35,981 bases of DNA from contig CABJBO010000023.1 of the NCBI GenBank assembly GCA_902363875.1, forward strand, positions 1-35,981, in the 5' to 3' direction. Under the pieces are notes generated by a model. That model did no database searches, was not told the DNA's origin, and saw only the letters and a list, made by a program, of their open reading frames with translations. The stretch is from Coriobacteriaceae bacterium (GTDB lineage: Bacteria > Actinomycetota > Coriobacteriia > Coriobacteriales > Coriobacteriaceae). Made by a program: the position numbers and the translations under genes. Shown here one piece after another: positions 1 to 7,664 of the stretch; position 1 is the first letter of the stretch, and each line of letters opens with the position of its first letter.

Positions 1-21
1 GAGCCGTCTGATGACTTGAAG

Positions 22-54
22 AAGGGGGAGGCCTCGCGGCCTCCCCCTTTTTTT
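22..54 (+). terminator. Rho-independent terminator of the gene left of the window
   Basis: A 12-bp perfect GC-rich stem (22-33 with 38-49) closes a TCGC loop and is followed by a run of T. It ends transcription of whatever lies left of the window. The first 21 bases may be the tail of that gene, but its frame cannot be decided. Confidence 0.9.
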
Positions 55-104
55 GCGTTTACGGGCTTTTGTCTCACATAGTAGCTGTGTTTTATAACCC
101 TCGT

Positions 105-134
105 TTGTCGCATCTTCTGTGAACGGGCTACAAT
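105..134 (+). promoter_or_regulatory. Candidate sigma-70 promoter of the acpS operon
   Basis: TTGTCG (105-110) and TACAAT (129-134) are separated by 18 nt and lie about 30 nt before the acpS start, with a terminator upstream. The -10 box is good and the -35 box is partial. The downstream genes are so closely packed that this may drive the whole run to 6987. Confidence 0.5.
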
Positions 135-163
135 AACTTAGTCTGTGCGATATGGAGGTGAAC

Positions 164-703
164 ATGGCTGAAGCTGGTATCGGCGTTGATATCGTCGAGA
201 TTTCCCGCATGAAATCAATTCTTGAAAAGACGCCATCGTTTGCTCGGCGTGTGTTTACCGAAGAAGAGCGTGCGTATTGTGATGCATCATCGCGTCCCGC
301 TGCTCACTATGCCAGCCGCTTTGCTTCGCGCGAGGCGGTACTTAAAGCTCTCGGCACGGGTTTTAGTCAAGGCGTTGGTCGCAAGGATGTTTCGGTTACG
401 CGTGATAAACTCGGCAAACCGAAGGCGCTGCTTTCGGGCCGTGCTCTCGAGATCGCTCAAGAACTGGGTGTTGTTGAGGTCGTTCTTTCCATTACGCTTA
501 CGGGAGACTTGGCCGTTGCGAATGCCATCGCGATTACCGAAGATGCTCGGCCTAAGCCAAAAGATGAAAAGGTGAGCACCAAGAAACGCGTTGCGCAGAC
601 ATTTAAAGAGGCTCGCTCTGTATTAGATGAGCTCGAGCAGCTGCAGAATTCAGCATTGACGGAGCACCTGGGCGATGCTTCGCAAGATACGCTAGGAGCA
701 TAG
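164..703 (+). CDS. acpS: Holo-[acyl-carrier-protein] synthase with C-terminal extension
   Basis: This enzyme transfers 4'-phosphopantetheine from CoA to a serine of acyl carrier protein, switching on fatty acid synthesis in the cytoplasm. The family motifs are visible: GIGVDIVEISRM at the N-terminus (the metal-binding Asp), then FASREAVLKALGTG, where the Glu binds Mg and the Lys binds CoA, then a TGDLAVANAIA strand. An in-frame ATG at 152 sits on the ribosome site. ATG 164 is preferred because GGAGGTG (155-161) lies just before it. AcpS is usually about 120 residues; here about 55 charged, helix-prone residues follow the fold (KPKDEKVSTKK... to the end), which is unusual. It is first in the operon; nnr starts on the base after its stop. 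Family assignment is secure; the role of the tail is unknown. Confidence 0.93.
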   Translation: MAEAGIGVDIVEISRMKSILEKTPSFARRVFTEEERAYCDASSRPAAHYASRFASREAVLKALGTGFSQGVGRKDVSVTRDKLGKPKALLSGRALEIAQELGVVEVVLSITLTGDLAVANAIAITEDARPKPKDEKVSTKKRVAQTFKEARSVLDELEQLQNSALTEHLGDASQDTLGA

Positions 704-2320
704 ATGAAACCGGTTTTGAGTACCGAAGAAGTCGTTCGTCTCGAGGATATCATCGAACGCGAAGGGACTTCGAAGGCCGAGCTTATGGAGCTAGCGGGTG
801 AGTTTGCCGCTAACGAGGTCTTGAAGCTCAATCCCGATCGGGTTCTCGTTTTGGTCGGTTTTGGTAATAATGGCGGCGACGGTTGGGTTGCCGCCGATAT
901 CCTGAGCCATAAGGGTGTGGACGTGGATATCGTTTCTCCGGTTGAACCGGATGAGATTCCTGCTGCTCTGGCACGTCATGTTGCTCGTCGTACTGCCGGC
1001 CGCGATGTGCACGTTTGCGTCGGCCCCTCGCGTGATGAACTCGAGGTTTTGATCGATAAGGCCGATGTTGTTGTCGATGCCATTTTTGGTACCGGTTTCC
1101 ACGGGAATCTGCGTGCGCCGTTCTCCATTTGGATTCCTACTGTAAACGAAAACGCCGACCGCGTTGTCTCTATCGATGTTCCCTCGGGCCTCAACGCCGA
1201 GACGGGCGTGGTCGATGATGATTGCATTCGCGCCGAGCGCACCGTGACGATGATTGCTCCTAAGATTGGTTTGTATAGCGCCGATGGCCCCGAGTATGCC
1301 GGCGACTTGGTATGCGGGGGTCTGTACGATCGCCTTGACGAGGTGATCGACGACGTGGATCATGCTGCCGAGATCGTTGAGCCCGGTGACCTTGTTGACT
1401 ATTTTGCACCGCTGCCGAGCAATATCGATAAGTATTCTCGTGGCTCGGTGCTCATCGTTGCTGGTTCGGCACAGTATCCCGGTGCCGCTATTATGGCCGC
1501 TAAGTCCGCGGCACGTGCCGGTGCTGGATATGTCGCCGTCGCAACGCCCGATGCCTGCGCTAATCTCATTCGCATGGCGCTTCCGTCTATTCCAGTCTTC
1601 GCCATTCCCTCCGATTCCCGTGGCTCCTTTGGCGCCGCAGCGCGCATGACGGTATGCGAGATTGCTAAGAAGTACAGCTGCGTTTTGTGCGGACCGGGCA
1701 TGACGACATCCGCCGGCGCTATGCAGGTGGTTTCTGGCCTACTTGAGCTCGACGTTCCGCTTATCCTGGACGCCGATGCGCTCAACTGTCTCTCTAAGAT
1801 TGCGATTGACGGTATCGACAGTAATCCCGAGATGTATCGCCGTGAGCAACCGCTGGTCATGACGCCGCACTATCGTGAGCTTTCACGTTTGGTTGCCGGT
1901 GACGAGGTCAACGATTTGGGGACGGCAATCGCTGCCGCACAGAAGGTTGTCTGGGCTGCGGGCTCCGATAACCTTGTCGTCATCGCCAAGGGGCCAACGA
2001 CGGCTATTTGCGGTGTTGAGCGCGTGCTCCTGCCGCTGTCGGGCCCGGCATCGTTGGCGACTGCCGGTTCCGGCGATGTTCTCGCTGGCATCCTTGCCGG
2101 CACGCTGGCAACTATGCGTGACGATATGGATCGCTGGGAGCTGCTGTACTCGTACGCCGTCGCACTTCACAGCTACGCCGGTTTTGCCGCGGCGACGGAG
2201 TATGGTGAGAAGAGCGTCATCGCGACCGATCTTATCGACTTGATCGGTCCTGCCATGGAGCTGGCGGCAAAGGATGCGCTCGAAGATCTGGGAATCATGG
2301 ACGAAGGGTCGGATGACTAA
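704..2320 (+). CDS. nnr: Bifunctional NAD(P)H-hydrate epimerase / ADP-dependent NAD(P)H-hydrate dehydratase
   Basis: This is a metabolite-repair enzyme. The N-terminal YjeF_N domain (about residues 1-215) epimerises damaged NAD(P)HX, and the C-terminal ribokinase-like domain (about 230-525) dehydrates it back to NAD(P)H using ADP. Visible signatures are GFGNNGGDGWVAA in the first domain, the IDVPSGLNAETG strand, the GSAQYPGAAIMAAKSAARAG nucleotide-site loop, DADALN, and AGSGDVLAGILAG, which carries the catalytic Asp. At 538 residues it is slightly longer than the usual ~500. The start directly abuts the acpS stop, so translation is probably coupled. acpS-nnr-alr-tsaE is a widespread bacterial order, which supports the call. 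Confidence 0.95.
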   Translation: MKPVLSTEEVVRLEDIIEREGTSKAELMELAGEFAANEVLKLNPDRVLVLVGFGNNGGDGWVAADILSHKGVDVDIVSPVEPDEIPAALARHVARRTAGRDVHVCVGPSRDELEVLIDKADVVVDAIFGTGFHGNLRAPFSIWIPTVNENADRVVSIDVPSGLNAETGVVDDDCIRAERTVTMIAPKIGLYSADGPEYAGDLVCGGLYDRLDEVIDDVDHAAEIVEPGDLVDYFAPLPSNIDKYSRGSVLIVAGSAQYPGAAIMAAKSAARAGAGYVAVATPDACANLIRMALPSIPVFAIPSDSRGSFGAAARMTVCEIAKKYSCVLCGPGMTTSAGAMQVVSGLLELDVPLILDADALNCLSKIAIDGIDSNPEMYRREQPLVMTPHYRELSRLVAGDEVNDLGTAIAAAQKVVWAAGSDNLVVIAKGPTTAICGVERVLLPLSGPASLATAGSGDVLAGILAGTLATMRDDMDRWELLYSYAVALHSYAGFAAATEYGEKSVIATDLIDLIGPAMELAAKDALEDLGIMDEGSDD

Positions 2321-2322
2321 TC

Positions 2323-3468
2323 ATGAATAAAGCCGATTTGACGCGCTGGTCCTGGGTCGAGATCGACCGCGGGGCGCTCCGTCGCAACACGAGGGCCTAT
2401 AAGAACTTGCTGAATCCGCGTCAGCGCCTGTGCTGCGTGGTCAAGGCCGATGCTTATGGTCATGGAGCTGTTGAGTGCGCCAAGATCATGTATTCGGCCG
2501 GTGCCGACATGTTTGCCGTGGCGACGGTTAACGAGGGCGTTGAGCTCCGACAGGGCGGGAATACGAAACCCGTCCTCATCCTAAGCGAGCCGCCTATCGA
2601 GGCTATTCCGACGTTGCTCGAGTTTGATATCATGCCCTCGGTCTATACGTCTGACTTTGCTCTTGCGTATGGCGAATGTGCCGTCGCGGCGGGCAAGGTG
2701 GGCAAGTACCATCTTGCCATCGAGACGGGCATGAATCGTATCGGCGTTCACTACACACAGGTGCTCGACTTTGTCCGCGGCATCAGCTTCCATCGCGGTA
2801 TTCAGTGCGACGGCGTATTTACGCACTTTGCCACGGCCGATGAACCTTCGGGTTGGGACTACAAGCTGCAGTGCCAGCGTTTTACCGAGGCCGTTCAGGC
2901 CATTAAGGACGCAGGTTTTGAATGCGGTATCGTGCATTGTGCCAATACGCCGTCCTCGATGCTCGATTCTTCAATGCACTTTGACATGATTCGTGCCGGC
3001 ATCGGTTTGTATGGTCTGCAGCCATGTGAGCTGAGTGGTCGTGTGATGCAGCTTGATCCCGTCATGAGCGTCCACGCGCGTGTGACGCGCGTGGCGCATC
3101 CTGCGATGGGCGAGGGCGTGGGCTACGGCTTTACCTACCGCGTACCGCGCACGCGCGTTCAGATCTGCACCCTTCCGATCGGTTATGCCGATGGCCTTTC
3201 GCGTACGCTTTCCAATCGTATGGATGTGCTGTATCGCGGCGAGCGCGTGCATCAGGTTGGCAATATCTGCATGGATCAGTTTATGGTCGCCATTCAGTCC
3301 AACCCGGCGCATGAGATTCCCGAGGCCGAGTATGGTGACGAGATGATCATTGTCGGCTGCGATGGAGATGCCGAGATTACCATGGACGAGATGGCGCGCC
3401 TACGCGGCACGATTAACTACGAGGTCGCTTGCGGCTTTGGTATGCGTCTCGACAAGGTCTACGTGTAG
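2323..3468 (+). CDS. alr: Alanine racemase
   Basis: This is a PLP-dependent enzyme that interconverts L- and D-alanine, supplying D-Ala for peptidoglycan. The fold-type III barrel starts with VEIDRGALRRN. The PLP lysine is K41 in VVKADAYGHG. The glycine-rich phosphate site is in the barrel (HCANTPSS, RAGIGLYG). The second catalytic base is the Tyr in GYGFTYRVPR, and CMDQFMV lies in the C-terminal beta domain. Length (381 aa) is normal. The ATG lies two bases after the nnr stop, with only a weak ribosome site, so translational coupling is likely. Confidence 0.96.
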   Translation: MNKADLTRWSWVEIDRGALRRNTRAYKNLLNPRQRLCCVVKADAYGHGAVECAKIMYSAGADMFAVATVNEGVELRQGGNTKPVLILSEPPIEAIPTLLEFDIMPSVYTSDFALAYGECAVAAGKVGKYHLAIETGMNRIGVHYTQVLDFVRGISFHRGIQCDGVFTHFATADEPSGWDYKLQCQRFTEAVQAIKDAGFECGIVHCANTPSSMLDSSMHFDMIRAGIGLYGLQPCELSGRVMQLDPVMSVHARVTRVAHPAMGEGVGYGFTYRVPRTRVQICTLPIGYADGLSRTLSNRMDVLYRGERVHQVGNICMDQFMVAIQSNPAHEIPEAEYGDEMIIVGCDGDAEITMDEMARLRGTINYEVACGFGMRLDKVYV

Positions 3469-3476
3469 GAGTCGCT

Positions 3477-4097
3477 ATGGGCGTCATGCACATTCCCGGC
3501 CATAGCCATCAGGCGCCGCGTGAGGTCGCACTCGAGGAGATCGAGGCCGTTCTGGGCGATTGTCACCTTTGCCAGCTTTACCAGTCGCGCCACAACATCG
3601 TGTTTGGCGTGGGAAACCCCCGCGCTCGCGTGATGTTTATTGGCGAGGCGCCGGGCCGTAATGAGGATTTGCAGGGCGAGCCCTTTGTGGGGGCGGCAGG
3701 CGAGGACCTCAACGGCATTTTGTCGCTGGCGGGGCTCAAACGCGAAGACGTCTACATTGCCAACGTGCTTAAGTGCCGCCCGCCGGGAAACCGCAATCCG
3801 CGCCCCGAGGAAGTGCTGGCTTGCTCACCGTTTTTGCGCGAGCAGATTCGAAGCATCTGGCCCGATATCATCGTGACGCTCGGCAACCCCGCAACGCACT
3901 TTGTGCTCAAGACCGAGATCGGCATTACCAAGCTGCGCGGCAGGTTCCATCAGATGGGGCACTTTGTGGTGATGCCCACTTTCCATCCGGCAGCAGCGCT
4001 ACGCAATCCAGCGTGGCAGGAGCTGCTGGAGGAAGACTTTAAGATGCTGGGCGACTATCTGGGGCGACATCCCGCACCAGAGGACGCCTCGGAATAA
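3477..4097 (+). CDS. Family 4 uracil-DNA glycosylase (Fe-S type)
   Basis: This enzyme removes uracil from DNA in base-excision repair. Motif 1 is GEAPGRNEDLQGEPFVG, and motif 2 carries the catalytic His in FHPAAALRN. Four cysteines are placed as in the Fe4S4-containing family 4 enzymes: CHLC near residue 20, and KCRPPGNRNPRPEEVLAC later. Length is about 206 aa. A longer frame from TTG 3429 overlaps alr and is unlikely; ATG 3477 has AGGAG (3467-3471) in front. A start at ATG 3486 is also possible. It sits between alr and tsaE with 8- and 12-nt gaps, so it is part of the operon. Confidence 0.9.
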   Translation: MGVMHIPGHSHQAPREVALEEIEAVLGDCHLCQLYQSRHNIVFGVGNPRARVMFIGEAPGRNEDLQGEPFVGAAGEDLNGILSLAGLKREDVYIANVLKCRPPGNRNPRPEEVLACSPFLREQIRSIWPDIIVTLGNPATHFVLKTEIGITKLRGRFHQMGHFVVMPTFHPAAALRNPAWQELLEEDFKMLGDYLGRHPAPEDASE

Positions 4098-4109
4098 TAA
4101 GGAGCATAT

Positions 4110-4616
4110 ATGTCCCTGGAGCGCCTGGGGGTAGGTACTTACAAAACGACTTGCGCTGCCGATACGGAGTACTTTGGCGAGCTAATTGCACCGTGCCTTG
4201 AGGACGGAGATGTGCTCATCCTGACCGGTGGCCTGGGAGTGGGCAAAACTCACTTTACCAAGGGCGTCTCGCGCGGGCTGGGCGATGGGCATATGGTTAC
4301 GAGTCCTACGTTTGCGCTCATGGCCGTTCACGATCAAGGTCGTATTCCGCTGTTTCACTTTGATCTATACCGCCTGGAGCATGCCTACGAGCTCGAGGAT
4401 ACGGGCATTTTCGATGTGCTGGGCTATGAGGGTGCTTGCCTGCTGGAATGGGGCGAACAATTCCAGGACGAGCTGACGGATGAGTATCTTTCGGTGACGC
4501 TCAGGCGTGATGAGGGCGACAGCGATGTGCGAACGATAACGCTTGAGGCGCACGGTGACCGCGCAATGGAGCTTTCCCATTTGATTGATAAGGCTGTACA
4601 AGATGAGCTTGCATAA
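4110..4616 (+). CDS. tsaE: tRNA threonylcarbamoyladenosine biosynthesis ATPase TsaE
   Basis: TsaE is the ATPase that drives turnover of the TsaB-TsaD complex making t6A at position 37 of ANN-decoding tRNAs. The P-loop GGLGVGKTHFTKG, switch-like SPTFALM and the HFDLYRLEH segment typical of TsaE are present, and the length (168 aa) is normal. The ribosome site AAGGAG (4099-4104) sits just before the ATG. Its end overlaps the next gene, which encodes the TsaB and TsaD partners, so all three t6A proteins are made from adjacent, coupled frames. Confidence 0.94.
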   Translation: MSLERLGVGTYKTTCAADTEYFGELIAPCLEDGDVLILTGGLGVGKTHFTKGVSRGLGDGHMVTSPTFALMAVHDQGRIPLFHFDLYRLEHAYELEDTGIFDVLGYEGACLLEWGEQFQDELTDEYLSVTLRRDEGDSDVRTITLEAHGDRAMELSHLIDKAVQDELA

Positions 4617-6987
4617 CGACAACGCGCTGGTGGTGGCGCTCGATACCTCGACCGACATGCTTGCCTGCGCGGCAAGCTGGATTGATGGGCAGACGGGTGA
4701 GACGAAGCTCGTGAGTGGCGACCACATGTGTCGCCGTCACGCCAACGTTGAGCTCGTGAATACCGTTGATGGCGTGCTGGCTCAAGCCGGTCTGGATCGC
4801 AGCGATGTTGGTTGCTATGTGGTCGGCCGCGGCCCGGGGTCCTTTACGGGTGTGCGCATCGGCATCTCCACTGCCAAGGGCCTCGCGCGTGGTGCCAATG
4901 TTCCGCTGCTGGGCGTGTCGACGCTCGACGCTTGCGCTTGGACGGCGTGGAAGGCTGGCGTGCGCGGCAAGCTTGGTATCTTGGCCGATGCTATGCGCGG
5001 TGAGGTATATCCGGCGCTGTATATGCTGGTCGATGAGGGTCCCGAGCGTCAATTTGAGCGCGAACACGTGGTCAAGGCCGCCGTGGCGCTCGATGAGTGG
5101 CGCCAAGCAGCGGACTGGGGCCAGGTTCAGCTGACCGGTGACGGTCTCGTGCGCTATGGCAAGCTGCTGGGTGAGGACGAGGCCGCCCGCTGCGTGGAGC
5201 GCGACCTGTGGTGGCCTTCGGGCGAGGGCTTGCTGCTCGCGCACGCTGCGGGTGACGGCGATCCGGCCCGCGTCCTGCCGATTTACACGCGCCTTTCGGA
5301 TGCCGAGGAAAACGAGCGCAAGCGTCTTGGTCTTGCCGAGAGTGCGCAGAGCGAAATTACGGGTGTTGCCGATGAGCTCGCCGGTCGTCATCTGCAGTTC
5401 CGTCCCATGGGCGCGGCGGATGCCGAGGGCGCGAGCGCGCTGGAGGCTGCCTGCTTTGAAGGTGCCGGACACGAGACATGGACGCCGGGCATGTTCCTGT
5501 CCGAACTGGGCGAGGACGTCGCTGCGCCGCGTAGTTGGTGGGTGGCACACGACGACGGCAAGCTGCTGGGCCTTGCCGGCGGTATGGTCGTGGACGGTGA
5601 TGTGCAGATTCTGGATGTCGCCGTCGACCCGGCACATCGCCGTGAGGGCATTGCCCGCAAGCTGCTGTCGCACGTGAGCTATGATGCCCAGATGCTCGGC
5701 TGCACCACGGCTTCGCTCGAGGTCGAGGACGGTAACGAGGGAGCGATCGCGCTTTATAACGCTCTGGGCTTTACCGAGGCTGGCCGTCGCCGCGGCTACT
5801 ATGGTGCCGGCAAGGACGCCATCGTCATGACGGCTCCGCTGCCCCTGGTGCTTCCGGTCGACAATGCTTCGCCCGAGCCGACGGCGGCAGAGCAGCGCGT
5901 ATGGCCGCTGCCTGCGCCTGGGCGCTCCGAGGGGGAGCGTGCCGAAATTGAGCGCCGCCGCCTAGTGCTCGCTATCGAGAGTTCCTGCGACGAGACGGCC
6001 GTGGCGATTATCGATGCGGATGGCAATATGCTGGCCAACCAGGTGTCGACACAGATTGATTTTCATGCCCGCTTTGGCGGCGTGGTGCCCGAGATCGCCT
6101 CGCGCAAACACGTTGAGGTGATTGTGAGTGTCGTGGATGCGGCGCTCGAGGATGCCGCAGCATCGCTTGGTCTTGAGGGTGGAGCCATCGCGCCGAGCGA
6201 ACTCGCCGCTGTTGGCGTGACACAGGGTCCGGGCCTGGTGGGTGCTCTGGTAGTGGGCGTCGCCTTCGCCAAGGGCTTTGCCTATGCCGCCGGTAAACCG
6301 CTCGTGTGCGTCAACCATCTGGAGGGCCATCTGTTCGCCAATCTGCTGGCGCAGCCCGATCTCAGGCCGCCGTTTATCTTCACGCTCGTCTCGGGCGGTC
6401 ATACCATGCTCGTGCACGTGAAGGCATGGGGCGACTACGAGGTACTTGGTGAGACACTCGACGATGCTGTGGGCGAGGCCTTCGACAAGGTAGCCAAGGC
6501 GTTGGGTCTGGGCTATCCCGGTGGCCCCATCATCTCCAAGCTGGCCGAGACGGGCAACCCCAAGGCGATCGATTTTCCTCGCGCGCTTAACAGCAGGGGA
6601 GACTATCGTTTCTCGCTTTCGGGTCTTAAAACGGCCGTGACGCTCTACATCGAGCAGGAGACCAAGGCCGGGCGCACGATTCACCTGCCCGATCTGGCGG
6701 CTTCGTTTGAGGCAGCCGTCTTTGACGTTCAGTACAAGAAGGCCAAAAACGCCCTGCATGCCACCGGATGCAAGGAATACTGCATCGGCGGCGGCGTCTC
6801 GGCTAATCCGCATCTGCGCGAGATGATGATCAAGAAGCTTGGGCGTCAGGGGATCCGCGTGACGGTACCGCCGCTTTCGGCGTGCACCGATAACGCTGCC
6901 ATGATCGCGGAGGTCGCCCGCCGTAAATTCGACCGAGGTGAAATCTCGCCGTTCGACGTCGACGCCGATCCAAACATGACGCTGTAG
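4603..6987 (+). CDS. TsaB-RimI-TsaD triple fusion
   Basis: One 794-residue protein joins three enzymes that are usually separate. Residues about 1-230 are TsaB (VALDTSTDMLACA, GPGSFTGVRIG). Residues about 264-410 are a RimI-type GNAT acetyltransferase (VAVDPAHRREGIARKLL, the acetyl-CoA loop). After a Pro/Glu-rich linker, residues 454-794 are TsaD (LAIESSCDET, the metal pair in HLEGH at 572-576, SGGHT, GEAFDKVAKALG, DNAAM). TsaB and TsaD form the complex that transfers threonylcarbamoyl to tRNA A37; RimI acetylates the N-terminus of ribosomal protein S18 in E. coli. ATG 4603 overlaps the end of tsaE by 14 nt; an upstream TTG at 4585 is less likely. All active-site motifs look intact. A fold-back repeat follows 12 nt after the stop. 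Confidence 0.93.
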   Translation: MSLHNDNALVVALDTSTDMLACAASWIDGQTGETKLVSGDHMCRRHANVELVNTVDGVLAQAGLDRSDVGCYVVGRGPGSFTGVRIGISTAKGLARGANVPLLGVSTLDACAWTAWKAGVRGKLGILADAMRGEVYPALYMLVDEGPERQFEREHVVKAAVALDEWRQAADWGQVQLTGDGLVRYGKLLGEDEAARCVERDLWWPSGEGLLLAHAAGDGDPARVLPIYTRLSDAEENERKRLGLAESAQSEITGVADELAGRHLQFRPMGAADAEGASALEAACFEGAGHETWTPGMFLSELGEDVAAPRSWWVAHDDGKLLGLAGGMVVDGDVQILDVAVDPAHRREGIARKLLSHVSYDAQMLGCTTASLEVEDGNEGAIALYNALGFTEAGRRRGYYGAGKDAIVMTAPLPLVLPVDNASPEPTAAEQRVWPLPAPGRSEGERAEIERRRLVLAIESSCDETAVAIIDADGNMLANQVSTQIDFHARFGGVVPEIASRKHVEVIVSVVDAALEDAAASLGLEGGAIAPSELAAVGVTQGPGLVGALVVGVAFAKGFAYAAGKPLVCVNHLEGHLFANLLAQPDLRPPFIFTLVSGGHTMLVHVKAWGDYEVLGETLDDAVGEAFDKVAKALGLGYPGGPIISKLAETGNPKAIDFPRALNSRGDYRFSLSGLKTAVTLYIEQETKAGRTIHLPDLAASFEAAVFDVQYKKAKNALHATGCKEYCIGGGVSANPHLREMMIKKLGRQGIRVTVPPLSACTDNAAMIAEVARRKFDRGEISPFDVDADPNMTL

Positions 6988-6999
6988 CTGGTACGGCGC

Positions 7000-7134
7000 G
7001 GTCCCCGGACGGAGGGGCCGGATATAAGGTTTCCTGCTCTACAGTCCTGCGCAAGACGAAGGCCACATTAAGTGGCCTTCTTTGCGTGCGGAACTCGCGA
7101 TAAACCTTATATCCGGCCCCTCCGTCCGGGGACC
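7000..7134. repeat. Fold-back element, copy 1 (33-bp perfect arms, 69-nt core)
   Basis: Arms 7000-7032 and 7102-7134 are perfect reverse complements. The 69-nt core (7033-7101) itself folds: GAAGGCCAC (7058-7066) pairs with GTGGCCTTC across an ATTAA loop. The core begins CCTGCTCTACAG and ends GCGGAACTCGCGAT. A second copy at 11930-12074 has a core of exactly the same length but unrelated arms, again perfectly paired. It lies just after tsaD and may also act as its terminator, although there is no long T run. Confidence 0.9.
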
Positions 7135-7394
7135 TTTCTGTATCGATATAGCTTCTGAGCTGGTTTGGCGTCGACAACGTCCGGCAAGGTTAGCCAGCTG
7201 CGTCGAATTTCCGGCGTGCTTTAGCTGAAAGAAAAAGATGGTGTGCGGAGCTTTGCTCCGCATTTGGGATGGGAGCTCCCGCGGCTCCCGAGGGGCATCT
7301 CTCATGCAAAAACTTTTGTTGGGTAAAGTCCGAGGTCAGTGGCGTTTTATACCGAGAATTTCAAAAAAAGTTGAAAATTCATTACAAATTTGCG
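7135..7394. other. Intergenic stretch upstream of the cstA promoter
   Basis: No convincing gene is present. The stretch contains a tight hairpin TGCGGAGC-TTT-GCTCCGCA (7244-7262) and a weaker GGGAGC/GCTCCC hairpin a few bases later. Neither is followed by a T run. The stretch becomes AT-rich near 7350-7394, just before the promoter. Confidence 0.5.
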
Positions 7395-7423
7395 TTGACT
7401 TTAGGTAACTAAAGTTTCATACT
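7395..7423 (+). promoter_or_regulatory. Candidate cstA promoter with overlapping inverted repeat
   Basis: TTGACT (7395-7400), a 17-nt spacer and CATACT (7418-7423) resemble a sigma-70 promoter. A perfect 7-bp inverted repeat ACTTTAG-GTAA-CTAAAGT (7398-7415) fills the spacer, the usual place for a repressor operator. The regulator is not identifiable here. Confidence 0.5.
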
Positions 7424-7494
7424 GCTTTTCATCCACTGGGGGATGTGAACACGCACGGATCGTTCGCATCATGATTGAAGAGGATTTCTTAGAC

Positions 7495-7539
7495 ATGTTC
7501 ACGCATCAGCTAAACATTATCAGCGTAGTAATTATCTGA
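7495..7539 (+). CDS. Leader peptide MFTHQLNIISVVII (putative attenuation peptide)
   Basis: A 14-codon frame contains four Ile and two Val in its last seven codons (ATT ATC AGC GTA GTA ATT ATC, then TGA). GAAGAGG (7476-7482) precedes ATG 7495; an in-frame ATG at 7471 would add eight residues. The frame lies in an untranslated leader that ends in a terminator just before cstA. CGCATCAG within the peptide frame pairs with CTGATGCG at its end, as expected of the first arm of a ribosome-controlled attenuator. By analogy with ilv/leu leaders, Ile/Val-tRNA shortage would stall the ribosome here. There is no direct evidence that it is translated. Confidence 0.6.
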   Translation: MFTHQLNIISVVII

Positions 7540-7630
7540 TGCGGGTTAGCACATACAGCTAGCCCGTACGATAACGGGCGGCTGATGAAGATGAGGGCCG
7601 TCGAGCGCAACCGACGGCCCTCATTTTTTA
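7503..7630 (+). promoter_or_regulatory. Attenuator leader of cstA
   Basis: Mutually exclusive helices can be drawn. CGCATCAG (7503-7509 region) pairs with CTGATGCG near 7537-7544. GGGTTAGC pairs with GCTAGCCC (about 7543-7565). GCCCGT pairs with ACGGGC (about 7563-7580) and competes for the same GCCC. A second CTGATG near 7583 can replace the first. The series ends in a terminator at 7592-7628. The layout matches transcription attenuation by a leader peptide. Pairings were drawn by eye. Confidence 0.55.
7592..7629 (+). terminator. Terminator hairpin inside the cstA leader
   Basis: TGAGGGCCGTCG pairs with CGACGGCCCTCA around a short GCGCAAC loop and is followed by TTTTTTA. It lies 36 nt before the cstA ATG with no gene between, so it must be read through for cstA to be expressed. 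Confidence 0.85.
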
Positions 7631-7664
7631 TGTCTAGGAAGTTCTTTTTAGAGGAGGAAATGTA

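Noticed and set aside
4501..5673. 390-residue minus-strand frame
   Set aside because: Antisense to the TsaB-RimI part of the fusion; no recognisable motifs.
7495..7630. T-box riboswitch before cstA
   Set aside because: The conserved T-box bulge sequence is missing; a leader peptide with Ile/Val codons explains the layout better.
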